Positions 13,553 through 24,717 of a stretch of DNA of 64,000 nt are shown here, in pieces. How positions within the stretch are numbered: position 1 is the stretch's first letter; each line of letters begins with the position of its first letter. The notes beneath the pieces are model-generated. The model saw only the letters and a list, made by a program, of their open reading frames with translations. It was not told the origin of the DNA and did no database searches. Position numbers and translations under genes: made by a program. Location of the stretch: assembly GCA_006538405.1 (NCBI GenBank), contig BJKQ01000003.1:2480001-2544000 (forward strand), given 5' to 3'. The stretch is from Hansfordia pulvinata. Taxonomy: Eukaryota; Ascomycota; Sordariomycetes; Xylariales.

Positions 13553-14531
13553 TTTCTTGCACTGCACTCTTCCCTTCTTTTATTCTTCGATTCTTTTATC
13601 CTTGACAGCCAGTTCTTCTGCTTGCTATTCTTCTTCTTCTTCTTCACATGCGGCTGCCGCCGCCCCTTTACCCACATCCCCTTTCATTACCTTTTCCAGG
13701 TTCACCAAAGCCCCGGACATGCAAGGCGTTTTTTTGTTGTTTCAGCGGCCCCGCGTCCCGCCGCGGTCCCGTGGCGAATTTTGAATTTCGCCCGCATATT
13801 GGACCTGTTTTGGAGACCTGCCCGCGTCTTCTTGGGACCGAATGCGCCAGGCTTTCACATGGCGTGGCAGTAGGCTAGCTCAACGAATATGAAGGCCAAT
13901 TGCGCCACGTGACCTCTCGCACGCTGCATCCCCAGCCACAATCGTGACACCATGGCGTGCGTCAATTGCTCCTCCAATGACTGCGTATCAGTGAAGTGGT
14001 CTGAAAGATGATGCTGATGCGACCAGAAGCCCACCAAGCCGCGGCCTCGTCTCCCAAGGCTGACTGGAACTCTACTTCGGATTCGAAGGTGTGACCAGTG
14101 AACGACAAGTGACCACCTGGCACGCCAAGGCTACTGCGTCTCAATCCCTTCGCGGGGGCACCGCATTACTGCGAACACAATCATGACACTGTCCAAGCTC
14201 CCCAGCTTAGAATGCCAGGCACATGGACAAGGGGTAAACACAGAGGGACACACCACTGGGCACGGTGGTGAGGACTTGATTATTTGGTGTATCATAGAAT
14301 AGCTGCAGTGGTCAAGCTACCTGACGCAATGCTAATTATCGAAACTCGGCTGTGTACGTCAAACTCGTCCACCCTCGGGAGAGGCAAAGCCCTAACCTCA
14401 GGCGTCTAGACCCAATGCAACATGGATTGGAACATAAATCGGAATTTTCACACCAGCCCCCCATGCTTGAAGATCGCACAATCGCACACTCTGTCTTGCG
14501 ACAGAACCAGGAAACCGACAATGCCCGATAT
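13553..14531. other. Intergenic between convergent genes
   Basis: Pyrimidine-rich 3' flank of the But2-like gene, then about 800 nt of ordinary sequence with no supported gene. It must hold the 3' ends of both flanking transcripts. Confidence 0.5.
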
Positions 14532-15961
14532 TTACAGAAGCATGGTGCCGACACCAGTGAAGAAGGTGGCGAGACCGGCGACCGCAAGGACAGCCATGTC
14601 GAAGGGAGGAGCAAGGCCAGCGGCAGCGTTGCCAGAGTTGGAAGAGTCGGCAGTGGCGGTGGGAGAGCCAGCGTTGGCAGCGGCAGTCTCGTGGGTGTCA
14701 GAGCCAGACTCCTGGGAGCCGGGGCCGGTCAGACCAGGACCCTTGCCAGCACCGTCGGTCATGTACTTCTGGGCGTCGGAAGGCATGGCAGGGAGAGCGC
14801 TGGAGCCCCAGTCACCAAGGTCCCAGGTGTCGTCGGTGGAAGGGCACTTGGCCGAGCTGGAGGACTGCGAGGCGCCACCGTTGCCAGTAGGAGTGGGGTT
14901 CTCCTTGAGGGCATTCTGGAACTTGGAGAACTCCTTCAGCTCCTCGACCTTGCCGCCGTTGAGCTCGACAATACCGTAGTTGTTCTCCTCCATGCTGTAC
15001 TCGTACATGAGACCGCCAGAGTAGACGCTGGTCATGGCGGGGCTCATGAGGGCCTTGACCTCGGAGAAGTCACGGCCGTTGGTGATGCATCCCCACTCGG
15101 ACAGGAAGATGGGGATACCGTAGCCGGTGAAGCTCTTGACCTTGTCCGCCCAGCCGGAGGTCTGCATGTTGGAGGGAGAGCACCAGGAGTAGTCGTTCTA
15201 GAAAACAGGTTAGCACATGCTCGAGGACGTCGGTGGCAGGTGGCGGGATCGGGCAAACTTACGAAGGCGAAGAAGTCGCTGCGCTCGTACTCGGAGCCAC
15301 AGTTGAAGTAGTGGGCAGCCTGCATGCGGGTGTTGCTGACATCGGCGGCAGAGTAGCCGACTGGGATCTTGCGGTAGCCGCGAGAAACAATGTACTCTCT
15401 CATGTCACGGGTGGTGGCCTTGACGAAGGGAGCCGTGAGGGTCGAGCCCTTCTCGTGGTTGATGACCTCGTTTCCGGAGAAGAGGGCGAGGGTGTTGTCG
15501 TACTTGGCGAGCTCGTCGATGGAGGCGAAGACGCTCTGGAGGTAGTCGGCGTTGTACGACGGGCCGGGCTTGTCGCGGCGGATGGAGTACTTGGGGCTGT
15601 TGATGTCAGCCACCAGGTAGATGCCGGCGTCAGCCAGGGCGTTCATGCAGTCGTCGTGGTTGGCGCTGTTGTCGAACGAGTAGACGCGGATCGTGTTGAT
15701 TCCGAGCTTCTTGAACTCGACGATGTCGCGCATGCAGGTGGTCTTGTCCGCGAGGGGGTCGATGTTCTTGGACGAGCCACCGGGCTGGTAGTCCATTCCG
15801 CGGATGTAGAAGCGCTTGTCGCCGGCGTAGAAGGCGTTGCCGGACGCGGTGACGGTGGGCAGAGAGGCGGCGCGGGCGGGCAGGTCCTTGACGGTGGCCG
15901 AGGGCGAGGCGGACGCGACGCCAACCGCCGTCAGGGCGGTAGCGAGGGTGAAGCTGCGCAT
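14532..15961 (-). CDS. GPI-anchored 1,3-beta-glucanosyltransferase, GH72 (Gel/Gas family)
   Basis: Cuts and re-joins beta-1,3-glucan chains at the plasma membrane/cell-wall interface, elongating wall glucan. Exons are 15961-15263 and 15197-14532. The 65-nt intron 15262-15198 has GTAAGT and TAG, phase 0. The product is 454 residues. Signal peptide about 1-18 (ends VASAS). The GH72 domain starts near residue 33. The acid/base Glu165 lies in FSGNEVIN and the nucleophile Glu267 in FLSEWGC; the conserved FYIRGMDYQPGG and NTIRVYSFDN are present. No CBM43 (X8) module follows, as in Gel1-type members. A Ser/Gly/Asn-rich tail leads to a hydrophobic C-terminus (VLAVAGLATFFTGVGTMLL) preceded by small residues, a GPI signal. 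The gene is intact and strongly GC3-biased, as expected for a well-expressed wall gene. Confidence 0.96.
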
Positions 15962-18268
15962 GGTGATGAAGGCGGCTGTTTGTGGGGTTTATTGTTTGTA
16001 TGGCACCTGGACAGGCAAACAAGAGGAGGACGGTCCCGAAAGAGTGAGGGACGCGTGCAGACGATGAAAAGCCCTGAGCGGGAGGAATTAAAGAGGAGTA
16101 AAAGAACGAGCAACAGTAGCGAGTGAGCTGCTCGGGAAGTGAAGTTGTCGGAAGGGAGAAGAAGAAGGGCGGAGGATGTGGCGGAGGAGGAGGGAAAAGG
16201 AAAAAGGCCCAAGGCAGGGCGAAGGAGCGCGCCTTAGAAGAGGAAGGGATCTCGCGAAAGGGGGAAGTCGCCAGGGACGCCCCGGGCGCGCACCAAGCAT
16301 TGGCGGCCATTTACTGCTACCCGAAGCGGCATGGCGCATTCGTGATCCAATAAGCTAAGCCGCTACGGCTCCCAAGGCTCCCAAGTACCCAGTATCAGAC
16401 TGGAGCAACACCTTCCCTGCGCTGTTGCCTCCTGTTGCTGCCCACACCTGCTTCAACTTGTACAGGAATACTCGGTACTCTGCATACATGTATCAGGTCC
16501 CTTAGGTACTCCCTAATCGAGGCTTCACTGTCAATTCTGCTGGCTGGTAAATATCCATGGCCTCGACTGATTGGCTCCTGGAAACTCGACTGGTGGACGT
16601 TCTGAATATTCGCGCACGTAGAAGAATAAGAAGAGACGAGACGGGTTTTACGAATATGCACGTACGGGCTCTGAGGTTCGAGATCACGGGTATCAATGCG
16701 ACCAAATAGGTATTACTCCGGAGCCGCCCTCAGGTGGGCAGGTACCTACCTATTCATTTTGATGCGCCCTTCATGCGTCAATGTGCTGTGCTGGCAACGT
16801 CCCTATTCCTGCGTTAAGCATCACTGATTCTACAGGTTCAATTCAGAGAACAATGGATGACCAAGGAGAAACTCGATGATCAACATCGGAATACTAGTAG
16901 TACCTCGGGATTGCTGTTGTGCGACTTTCACCGCGCAGTGTCTGGCGGGCGGGACATGCATGGGCCTAAGTACATATATGTACGAGTAGGGAAGGTATCC
17001 TACACCCTCTTCTACCCATACAAGTAATCACAATCCAGCATTTGATCATAAATGGTCCAAAAGGCTGAATGCATCTCCCGCACCGAGCCCACGCTCTGCT
17101 CTGTTTCGGGGGAGGACTTCATATCGCCGACGACCGATTTTCAGGGGCAGTGTGTGCTGCTTTGAGGGACTGTCCAGACACTGGGTCGTGCGGATGGGCC
17201 AATACCTCGGGGCCTGGGCATTTGGGCTGGGCGGCGGCATGGTCGGCCGTACTCCAACACGAATCTGTCATACGAGTGCTCGTACTGGGCAAGATGGTCA
17301 ATACGGGGAGACAGTGCCAAGGCTTGGAAGGCGGCCAGAGGCTTTCTCGAAGCCAATGGGATGACCCGGGTCTGTCAGTCCAAGAGGACGACTGGTTGAT
17401 GATTGTCCGGAACAATGCATCTGGATCGTGGCTGTCCTTGCTTTCTGGCGGCGATCAGAGCCGCGGCCCCTCTCTATCTGCTCGCGTGTCGTATCTTGCC
17501 CGTCATGCTCATACTCCAGGCGAGCCCGCATGCCGCCGCCGCGTGCCACGTCTGTCGAGCGCTGTGCGTTGTGGATCGACGGACCTACGAGTGCGGCTAC
17601 ATGGATGCTGGTGAGGCCTCTCGGATGCCAATAATAACCCAAGCGTACCAAGACACCAAGCAGCAGAAGGGCCCCAGCGGCAGTCCCAAGCTCGTGGTGA
17701 CCCGTCGGCGGTAGGGGCGGGTCCCCACCCCAGCGTAGGCGGCGCGCGCATCCTCATCATCGGTGTTGCGCCAAGCGGGTGTAGCGGGCTCCAACCGCCT
17801 CGGGAAATCAGCGTGCAATTTTGGCCAGCCAGGGATGCAGCACCAGCAGTCGGGCGGCCCAGGAGGAGGCGCCGGGGAACTCTGCTGCGATAGATCAATA
17901 TTCCGTGCGGAGCCCTTTATCCTTCTGTCTGGGAATTTGAAGCCCGCCTCTGAAACAGTCACGTTCATGCGGTGCCGCCTGGTTTTCTCAAACGCGGGCC
18001 CGCTGCACAGCCCCCTCCTGGATCAGGCACACGAATCATGCTGTTTCGAGGCGCGAAATGGACCAGACGCGTTCGAGGTCCCGGTTCACACTTACACTGG
18101 GAACATGCATCGTACATGGTCTCGGTCAGTGCATATTTTGTCCACTCGTCAGCTACATGCAGTGTACTTACGTGCATGCCATGTACGAGGTAGGGTATGG
18201 GAGTTTTCGACCCCCTGTTAGGTAGTGCATTAGCGTCTCTTGGAGTAGGCTAACCTTCCTCAGTATCT
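15962..18268. other. Intergenic, no gene recognised
   Basis: The first 350 nt are purine-rich on the plus strand and are the likely 5' UTR and promoter of the GH72 gene (its minus strand is CT-rich). From 16.4 kb composition falls towards 50% GC, and open frames are short, overlapping and without motifs. Confidence 0.5.
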
Positions 18269-18781
18269 CTATAGTGGGAGTATCACTCTATTAGAGTGGT
18301 TAACATCACTTGCCTTTTCGCTCTTATCACCGAAAAATCGATCCGATAAGCATGAGAATCTGATCCACAAAACTCGCCCATTTGAGCTAAAGCCTCTTGA
18401 AGTACGAGCTCCACTCGGATAACTTACCCCTGTGACCTCGTACGCGTACCTCAAGCGTGGGACTGTCCAGCTATTTGCCGCACCGTCACAATGGGCCGCC
18501 GGCCCCTTCTTTCCATCCACCTCATACCCACCCATTAGCAACGTCGTTTCGGTCGCATCCGAGAAGAGCCATGACGCTCCCGTCTGTCTTGGTCTGACGC
18601 TGATTCCGTTTGGAGCCATGAGCCTGAAGTCGCCGCCCGTCCAGCCGTGGCAGCACCCCCGACACTGCTGCAACCTCCCGGGTCGCAGCTCGGGTGGATC
18701 GTCTAGTGCAGCATGAGCGTCGCCATCGACAATCCCCTCGTCATGTTCGGCACAGGGCGACGCAGCCTCGAGTCTGATCAT
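18269..18781 (-). CDS. Weak candidate gene, unknown protein
   Basis: A 170-codon open frame starting MIRLEAASPCAEHDEG. It reads more like a real protein than its surroundings: GWTGGDFRLMAPNGISVRP, GASWLFSDATETTLLMGGY, HCDGAANSWTVPRLRYAYE. After YAYEVTG (about 18429) the DNA has a consensus donor GTAAGT, so the frame beyond may be intron. One possible acceptor is TCTAATAG near 18289, after which another frame stays open for about 40 codons. The stop TGA directly precedes the ATG, and no signal-peptide exon was found upstream. I do not recognise the family. It may be a gene fragment. Confidence 0.28.
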   Translation of the reverse strand: MIRLEAASPCAEHDEGIVDGDAHAALDDPPELRPGRLQQCRGCCHGWTGGDFRLMAPNGISVRPRQTGASWLFSDATETTLLMGGYEVDGKKGPAAHCDGAANSWTVPRLRYAYEVTGVSYPSGARTSRGFSSNGRVLWIRFSCLSDRFFGDKSEKASDVNHSNRVILPL

Positions 18782-18813
18782 TCACCCGCAGCGATGATCC
18801 CGGGGCTGGCACC

Positions 18814-18840
18814 GCTGCTGCTGCTGCTGCTGCTGCTGCT
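18814..18840. repeat. (GCT)9 trinucleotide repeat
   Basis: Nine perfect GCT units, just upstream (on the minus strand) of the candidate frame at 18781. An ATG-TAG adjoining it argues against translation from there. Confidence 0.9.
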
Positions 18841-21376
18841 ACATGCCTAGCACACACGCACACAGCCGACGCCTGTAAACGCGGCGAGCCACCAGCACTC
18901 TCAAGTTTCGACGCAGCAGTCTTCCCATTCTTCGTACGGAGAAGGTCTGCGAATGGACATCGCTATTAGGGGGGAGCTGCCTGGGCTCATTTCGCTTCGC
19001 TCTTGGGCTTGCGACCTTCTCTTGGAGCCAAGGCCCAATGGCCACCATTTCCGTGCAGGGGCGGACGGCACGTGCCGGGGTGCCAGTTGCGGCCACGGCA
19101 CCACCAAGAAATACCAAGCATACCAAGAGGCCCAGAATCGGCCCAGGACGCCGGGCTTTGCTTGGGACCCAAAGACGCCCGCGAAATCAGGGGAAAGGCA
19201 AGTTGGCGGCGCGCACAGTACTTGCAGGCCGCCGGGCGCGCCTCTGCGCAATCTCCCCGGCAATTCCGAGCCGAGGATAGGGGGAAGCCGGCTTGATCGC
19301 GCGGGCGGGCCGCGACAGGAGAAAAGGGCTGAGACTCGGGATGCCGTCCGGAGTGCGCATCTCGAAGGTTTCCTCGGGATGCCCCCAGCGCGGGGCAGAT
19401 GCGGCGTCTTTCGAGGTCCAGCTCGGCCGCTGCCCCGGCGCGGCTGGAAGGAGACACGGTTGGCCGTAAAGTCTTGGCGATGGTTGTCGGCAGGGGCCCG
19501 GCCTTGTCAGATGCCGCTGCCAAGACGGACATCGAAACGGCCTGCGATACGACTCGCTCTACTCGTACGGGCCCTCGTTCATCGGCAGAGGAGCAGAGTG
19601 GGAGAGTAGCGCGAGAGCGGTGGGCATGCATCTCGCGCTACTGACGGACGCCCGCAAATTCACCACCCCTGAAGGCCACCCCTGGGGCAAATAATAAGAG
19701 GAGCTGTCGGCGCCCCTTGCAGCCAGTCGTGCCAGTTCGAGCACTCGTACGGTCCGGCCTCGCGTCATGGCAGCGTGAAAAGGTCAGATCAGCCTCCGGT
19801 TTCGACATGTTCTCTTTCACCCGTCCGAGACACCGCGTACAGAGTAGACGGCCCCTTGTGCAGCAACACGAGCCCTCGATAGGCTACAGGCTGATGGCAA
19901 GGCGTGCAGAGCAGGGCGGAGACAGGGCAGGCCCTTGCAAGCCAATCTTCCTCGGGGTGGCTCGTGCATCACGGCCATGATTTTGTCAGGCCCTATTACT
20001 CGTCCTTTATTGTTTTCTTACATGTAGGCGGAAAACGGTCCATTGGCACCACTGCACGATATTCGTCCTCTGACTGGACTTGCGATCGAACTGCTGCCCA
20101 GTCTGTCCCTTCTCCATACAGCCACATCGTGAGCTGGCTTTGCCATTTTCGGCCCAGTGACAGTCCAAGGACTCCGGCCCAGACTGAATGAATGATGTTG
20201 ACGCATATTGTAGACTCCGGCTCTTAAGGACAGCGTCTGTTTGGCCATCGGCTTTGCGGACAGACCTGGCAATCACACGGGTATCCCTGCACTCTCTCGG
20301 CAGCAGCGTCAAAACGTCACCTCGGCGCAAAGTCGTCGTCGTTACCAGCGGTGGGGCATGGGGGAAAACCTTCTCCGCGCTTCGATGCGCATACAGCCCC
20401 ATGGCCATCCATTTTGTTGTGTTCGCTCCATGGTCCTTGCGCGTGAGAATGCAGGTACGCCGCTCTTGATGTTCAGATCCTTGCTCAATCTCTGCGAGTT
20501 GTACGGGGGGCATCCTTGAGTGCAGCACCTCGTCGACCTGGCCTCTAGGGGTCGCGGGCGTGTCTCTCAGTATTTGCATCTTATCCGGACAGCTGTTTGC
20601 TATCTACGATAGTCCAGCAAGAAGGCCCCTTGCGCCATGGACATCGTACGTGCAGGCCTTGTCCGGCATGTTGCAGCGGCTCAGACCAGCCCGCCGCAGG
20701 AGTCAACGCCATCGTGTCAGATCAGCTTCCCTGTCTTGCGCCTTTGACCAGGCAGAGGTCATGGAAGAGTCGCGTCGCTCAAGTTGTAGTTCAATCAAGC
20801 TGGCGCACAGGCGGAAGTCGATCCTTGTGTCCATTCCCGCCAGACGCCTTTCACCGAGACCCTTTTGGCCGGGTGTACGAGTAAGCTTACTCCCAAGTCC
20901 GCATGGTTCAAGGCCAGACGGCTTTGGTGGTGAACCCTGTCTGGCATCGTGCTACATCTGATGCCCGCATCGACGCCGTTACATGCCACCAATTGCGGAA
21001 AGCACTCAACCACCGAAGCTTATGGCATCGCAATCTGGATCGATCAAGTCGATTTGGCCCAGATAGCCAAAGTGTGTGCGGACCTCTGGTATTGTGGCGC
21101 TCGCTATCCAGGCCGTTTCTCACACCCTGTATGACAGGAGTCCAGTCCCAATCCCCTCACGTAATACTGTTCCTTGGGGCCAATCTCGGGGCGACATGTT
21201 TCCTGCGAGCGTCAATAGGCACCTCCGAAAGTCCAGACGCAGATATAACAGCTCTCTCCCACCTGGGCCCTGGCCGGCGCAGCTGGTGTCCTTTCCTTAC
21301 ACGCTGGCTCTCTCTCCCACCTCTCTTTCACTTCATGGGATGCTTTAATACAGAAGCGACTACTACATAAAGCACC
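18841..21376. other. Intergenic, no gene recognised
   Basis: About 2.5 kb with only overlapping unsupported frames, the longest being 18953-19609 (+) with its mirror 18987-19631 (-), and 20007-20579 (-). A TATAA at 21244-21248 lies 129 bp upstream of the next gene's ATG and is its probable core promoter. Confidence 0.5.
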
Positions 21377-22378
21377 ATGCTGCCGGATTCCATCGCGTGG
21401 CTGCTGCTGCTGCTGCTTCTCGCGGCCCTCGACCCGCTCGGGCTGGCGTCGCCCACCGGAGCGAGAAGCACCGGGCGCGACGCCACCGGGCCAGCAAAGC
21501 TAGCCGGCCGTTCGCACGACATATCGCTATCGGTCTCGACGTTCCGGGAGGCGCTGGAGCACTCGGGCCGGGACGGCGGCCCCTGGGTCAGCCTGGACGT
21601 CACCGACGCGGACGGCAACACACGGAAGGCGACGCGCCTCAGCCTCATAAGCGAGGGCGGCACGAAGGCGGCGTACAACCTGCGGTGGGAGGACTCGGAC
21701 GCCGCCGCGGGCGGCGGCGGGTTCGACACGACGGTGCTCCTGGTGCCCGGGGCCAGCGTGGGGCGGGACGCCTGGGAGGGCATCGTCGGGGAAGAGCTGG
21801 CGGCGGTGGAGAGGATGAGGGACCTGGAAATCGAGAGCATCGTCCTGCAGCGAGGGACGATTGCCCTGGAGGACGAGGGCGAGTTCCCCGTGCTGCTGAG
21901 TCGGGATTTCCAGTCATACGCCCCGGACGGTGACTACATCATCGACACGAAGCAGCGCGGCTTCCGCGTGGTGCCCCAGGGGATCTGGGAAAAGGTGGTG
22001 GGCGGTGCCCGCGAGAAGGACTGGCTCGACGCCAAGCAATGGGCCCGCGTCATCTCCCCCGCCATGGAGGACATCGAGAAGCTGAACGAGGAGGGGTGGT
22101 CCACGTTTGTCGACCGGTCCAACTACATACTCCACACGGGCGGCGGCCGCAAGCCGACGATGCGGATATTCATGTTCGACTTCGCCAGCAGCAAGAAGCC
22201 GGCGTGGTGGACGCCGGGGCACTGGAATTCGGGGAACAAGGACCACACAGACACCAAGGCGGAGCGAGCAAACTTGATAAACGAGCTGATATCGGCGATC
22301 GGCCGGCAGATCGGGAAGGATACTACCGGGAAAGAATTGGTTGCGTTGAAGGAGAAGCTGGTCAAGGAATTTTCTTAG
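21377..22378 (+). CDS. Secreted protein with degenerate kinase-like motifs
   Basis: Single-exon ORF of 333 residues. The start at 21377 opens a strong signal peptide (MLPDSIAW, seven Leu, AALDPLGLA). Residues 88-103 (LSLISEGGTKAAYNLR) look like a glycine-rich loop. GEELAAVERMRDL (138-150) could be helix C, PVLLSRDF (171-178) the hinge strand, FVDRSNYIL (244-252) a catalytic-loop remnant, and FMFDFASSK (265-273) a DFG-type segment. The HRD histidine is missing, Asp-to-Asn spacing is 3 not 5, and DFG reads DFA, so a pseudokinase or a divergent kinase-like fold is possible. This is inference from motif order. Only the ORF and its secretion signal are clear. It could be an uncharacterised secretome family unrelated to kinases. 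Confidence 0.75.
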   Translation: MLPDSIAWLLLLLLLAALDPLGLASPTGARSTGRDATGPAKLAGRSHDISLSVSTFREALEHSGRDGGPWVSLDVTDADGNTRKATRLSLISEGGTKAAYNLRWEDSDAAAGGGGFDTTVLLVPGASVGRDAWEGIVGEELAAVERMRDLEIESIVLQRGTIALEDEGEFPVLLSRDFQSYAPDGDYIIDTKQRGFRVVPQGIWEKVVGGAREKDWLDAKQWARVISPAMEDIEKLNEEGWSTFVDRSNYILHTGGGRKPTMRIFMFDFASSKKPAWWTPGHWNSGNKDHTDTKAERANLINELISAIGRQIGKDTTGKELVALKEKLVKEFS

Positions 22379-22768
22379 TCTAAAGAGAAGGATGCCTTGA
22401 GCCGACCAGAGACGCGGTCGGAACGCAGAAGAGCCTACTGCGTTAAAGAAGAATGATCCAAGCCCAGTCTGTTTCGTTTGGGCACATTTCTCAGAAGCTA
22501 GTTGACCTTCACAAGCACGTGCCGAGGAGGCATCAGCCGGGCTACCTTTGTTGTTGATATGACTCTACATGCATCTTCAGAACCACAACGAGTGTCCGAC
22601 ATCATCGGAAGCTGTTGCCTGCCTGTCACCTGGTTGCGTAGGCTTGGATACTGCTGTCCGGAAACTGAGAGAGACGACCAATGCTCGTAATGGGCCGAGA
22701 AGAGGCGCACGCGCGCGGCGGCCGAATGGCCTCACAAGATTTCGACCACCCGCTCCGAGAGGGCTCCC

Positions 22769-23724
22769 TCACAGCGTTGGAGCAAACAGCTCGTCGACGA
22801 CGGTGGCGCCGCCGCCGGTCTCGGCCTTTTCTGCCAGCTTGCGTGCCCACTCGTTGGCGGCGCTCTCGACCTCGTCTGCAGGACGGGTCGTTCATGTCGG
22901 CCAGTCAGTTACTTTCTTTGAGTACGGGTGCCCGGGCAATTCATATCAGGCACCCAAAGGGACTGCTGGCTCATCTGCACCACCCCGTCTCCCATGTTGA
23001 AGATTCTTCACCGCCGAAGCAATGCCATCTTTCTGGAACAAGGAGGGAGTCTCTGGTATCCCCGTGCCAAGAGGAGTGCAATGTCCAAAGAAGAAAGAAA
23101 AAACACGAATAAAGAAAACCCACCGACAGAACCCGGAAGCCGCACGACGCCCTCCCGGTCGAGCCGGACCAGGGCGTCGAGCATCCAGGTGCGGCAGTTG
23201 AAGGCCTCGCCGGTGCGCTCCGAGGGGCGGAGACGGGGACCGCGCGGCACGCGGCGTCGAGGCGCTCCGAGGAGGAGGAGGAGGAGTAGGAGGAGAGAGA
23301 CGCCGGCGCGTCATCGTCACCGCGACCGCCGTCGCTCTCGGCGATGGGGCCCACGCGCACCAGGGCGATGAGCATCATGCGCTGGGCGGGCACGAAGGGC
23401 TTGACCTCGTGGCGCCAGGGCCCGTCGAGGTTGGAGGCGTGGCGCAGGGTCGGGGCGGCGGAGGCGTCGGGGCCGGTGGAGACGAGGGCGCAGTGCTGCG
23501 CGTGCGTGCGTGTTCCCGTTAGCCGGACGGACGGGTGGATGGATGGATGGGTAAGGTAGGTAGACTGGGAGAAGGGAGTTGTGCCGCGCATGGAGGGAGG
23601 GGATCGTAGCGGGGGGAGGCGGGGGACTCGGAAAGAGCATAATACGTGCATATTCGTCCTTCAAAGGCCGCGAGTCGAGAGCTATGTAGAGCGTCGAGGG
23701 GCGCAGCTGTCCGTTCAGCGGCAT
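22769..23724 (-). CDS. Conserved fungal hypothetical protein, three exons, frame uncertain
   Basis: Small intracellular protein family of unknown role that I recognise by its order of motifs. Exon 1 (23724-about 23646) gives STLYIALDSRPLKDEYA. Exon 2 (23495-23124) starts HCALVSTG after a CAG, then ASNLDGPWRHEVKPF, MLIALVRVGPI, TGEAFNCRTWMLDALVRL. Exon 3 (22875-22769) gives EVESAANEWARKL and GGGATVVDELFAPTL before TGA. The second intron, 23123-22876 (248 nt), is phase-consistent. In exon 2 the frame breaks near 23220; one extra C in GCCCC restores AVPVSAPSERTGEAFN. The exon 1/2 junction does not keep phase with the visible GTATTA donor, so another error or a different site is involved. A decayed gene cannot be excluded. 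Confidence 0.55.
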
Positions 23725-24717
23725 GTTGGCGCGTACGTCAAGAGCCCTGCGGCGGTATAGTTCACGGCGCTGTCGAGTCGGGTCTGTATGGAGGGGAGAG
23801 CTGTCTGTGCGTGAGAGGCTTGCCAGCGGGGGGAACAGAGCCTTGATTCACGTGGATGTGTGCGTTGTCAGTTCGAGGAGTCGTTGTTTGCGCAGACTAC
23901 ATAGTATGTTGATAGAGTGGTACAAGTACGGCATGACACTGATGCACAGAGCGCTCTAGCAACGGGGTTATGCTTCGCTGTCGTGGGTGTGTTTCCCGTG
24001 CATGTGACACTTGGGTCGCCATGCGCGTTGGTCCAATCGACCCGGAAAGATCCCACACCGTGTCTTCTGCCAAGTCGAATGTTTGCTATGGATGTCTGGT
24101 GCTTCTTTGCTCCAGCGACTGCGGGCCCACTGCACGCCGCTTTGGACGGCTGGCACGACTCACAGTGTAACGACCGAATTTGAGGAACAAGTCCGTTCTT
24201 ATCCAAAGATGGAGGAGGCTGCAGATTTGGGTCAGTGCCAAAGGTGATGAAGGGGTGTCTGGACCCGTGAGCTTTGATGCCGTCTTTCTAGACGACCCCC
24301 AAGACCATCCGCGATTGAGGAATGAGACGTATTGTTTGTACCCGTGTCCTGTTGTGAGATAGGGCACATTGGATGGTTTCTATCCCATGTCACGAGCCAC
24401 TTCAATAGCGGAGTGAGGCCTTGCGGCAGAGCTTCTGATCATTGTCAGGTACTACACAGCACGTCCACGGTACTTGTACCTCAGTGTTGGCGCTAACTAG
24501 ATGGATCTCTCGGGTACGCTATCCACCCCTGAGGTCGAGTCTGTCCAGGGAGTCAAGGGGGCAATCAGCGTCGTGGATGCTCCAGTCGCCGCCCATCTCC
24601 CCAGCTTGTCCGTGTACCTATACCTTCCAAAACGTTCAGCGATTGATGCGATGCACAACCACCGACTACAACCACCACGCGTGTCAACCATCTCGAGGAT
24701 CTGGAGAGGAAAACGAC
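23725..24717. other. Intergenic between divergent genes
   Basis: Nearly 1 kb separating two divergently transcribed genes, hence likely promoter DNA for both. No ORF with recognisable features. ATG-proximal CA/AC-rich sequence precedes 24718. Confidence 0.45.

Noticed and set aside
20007..20579. 190-codon minus-strand frame
   Set aside because: No motif, signal or similarity pattern, and the plus-strand frames over it are equally open. It could be revived by transcript data.
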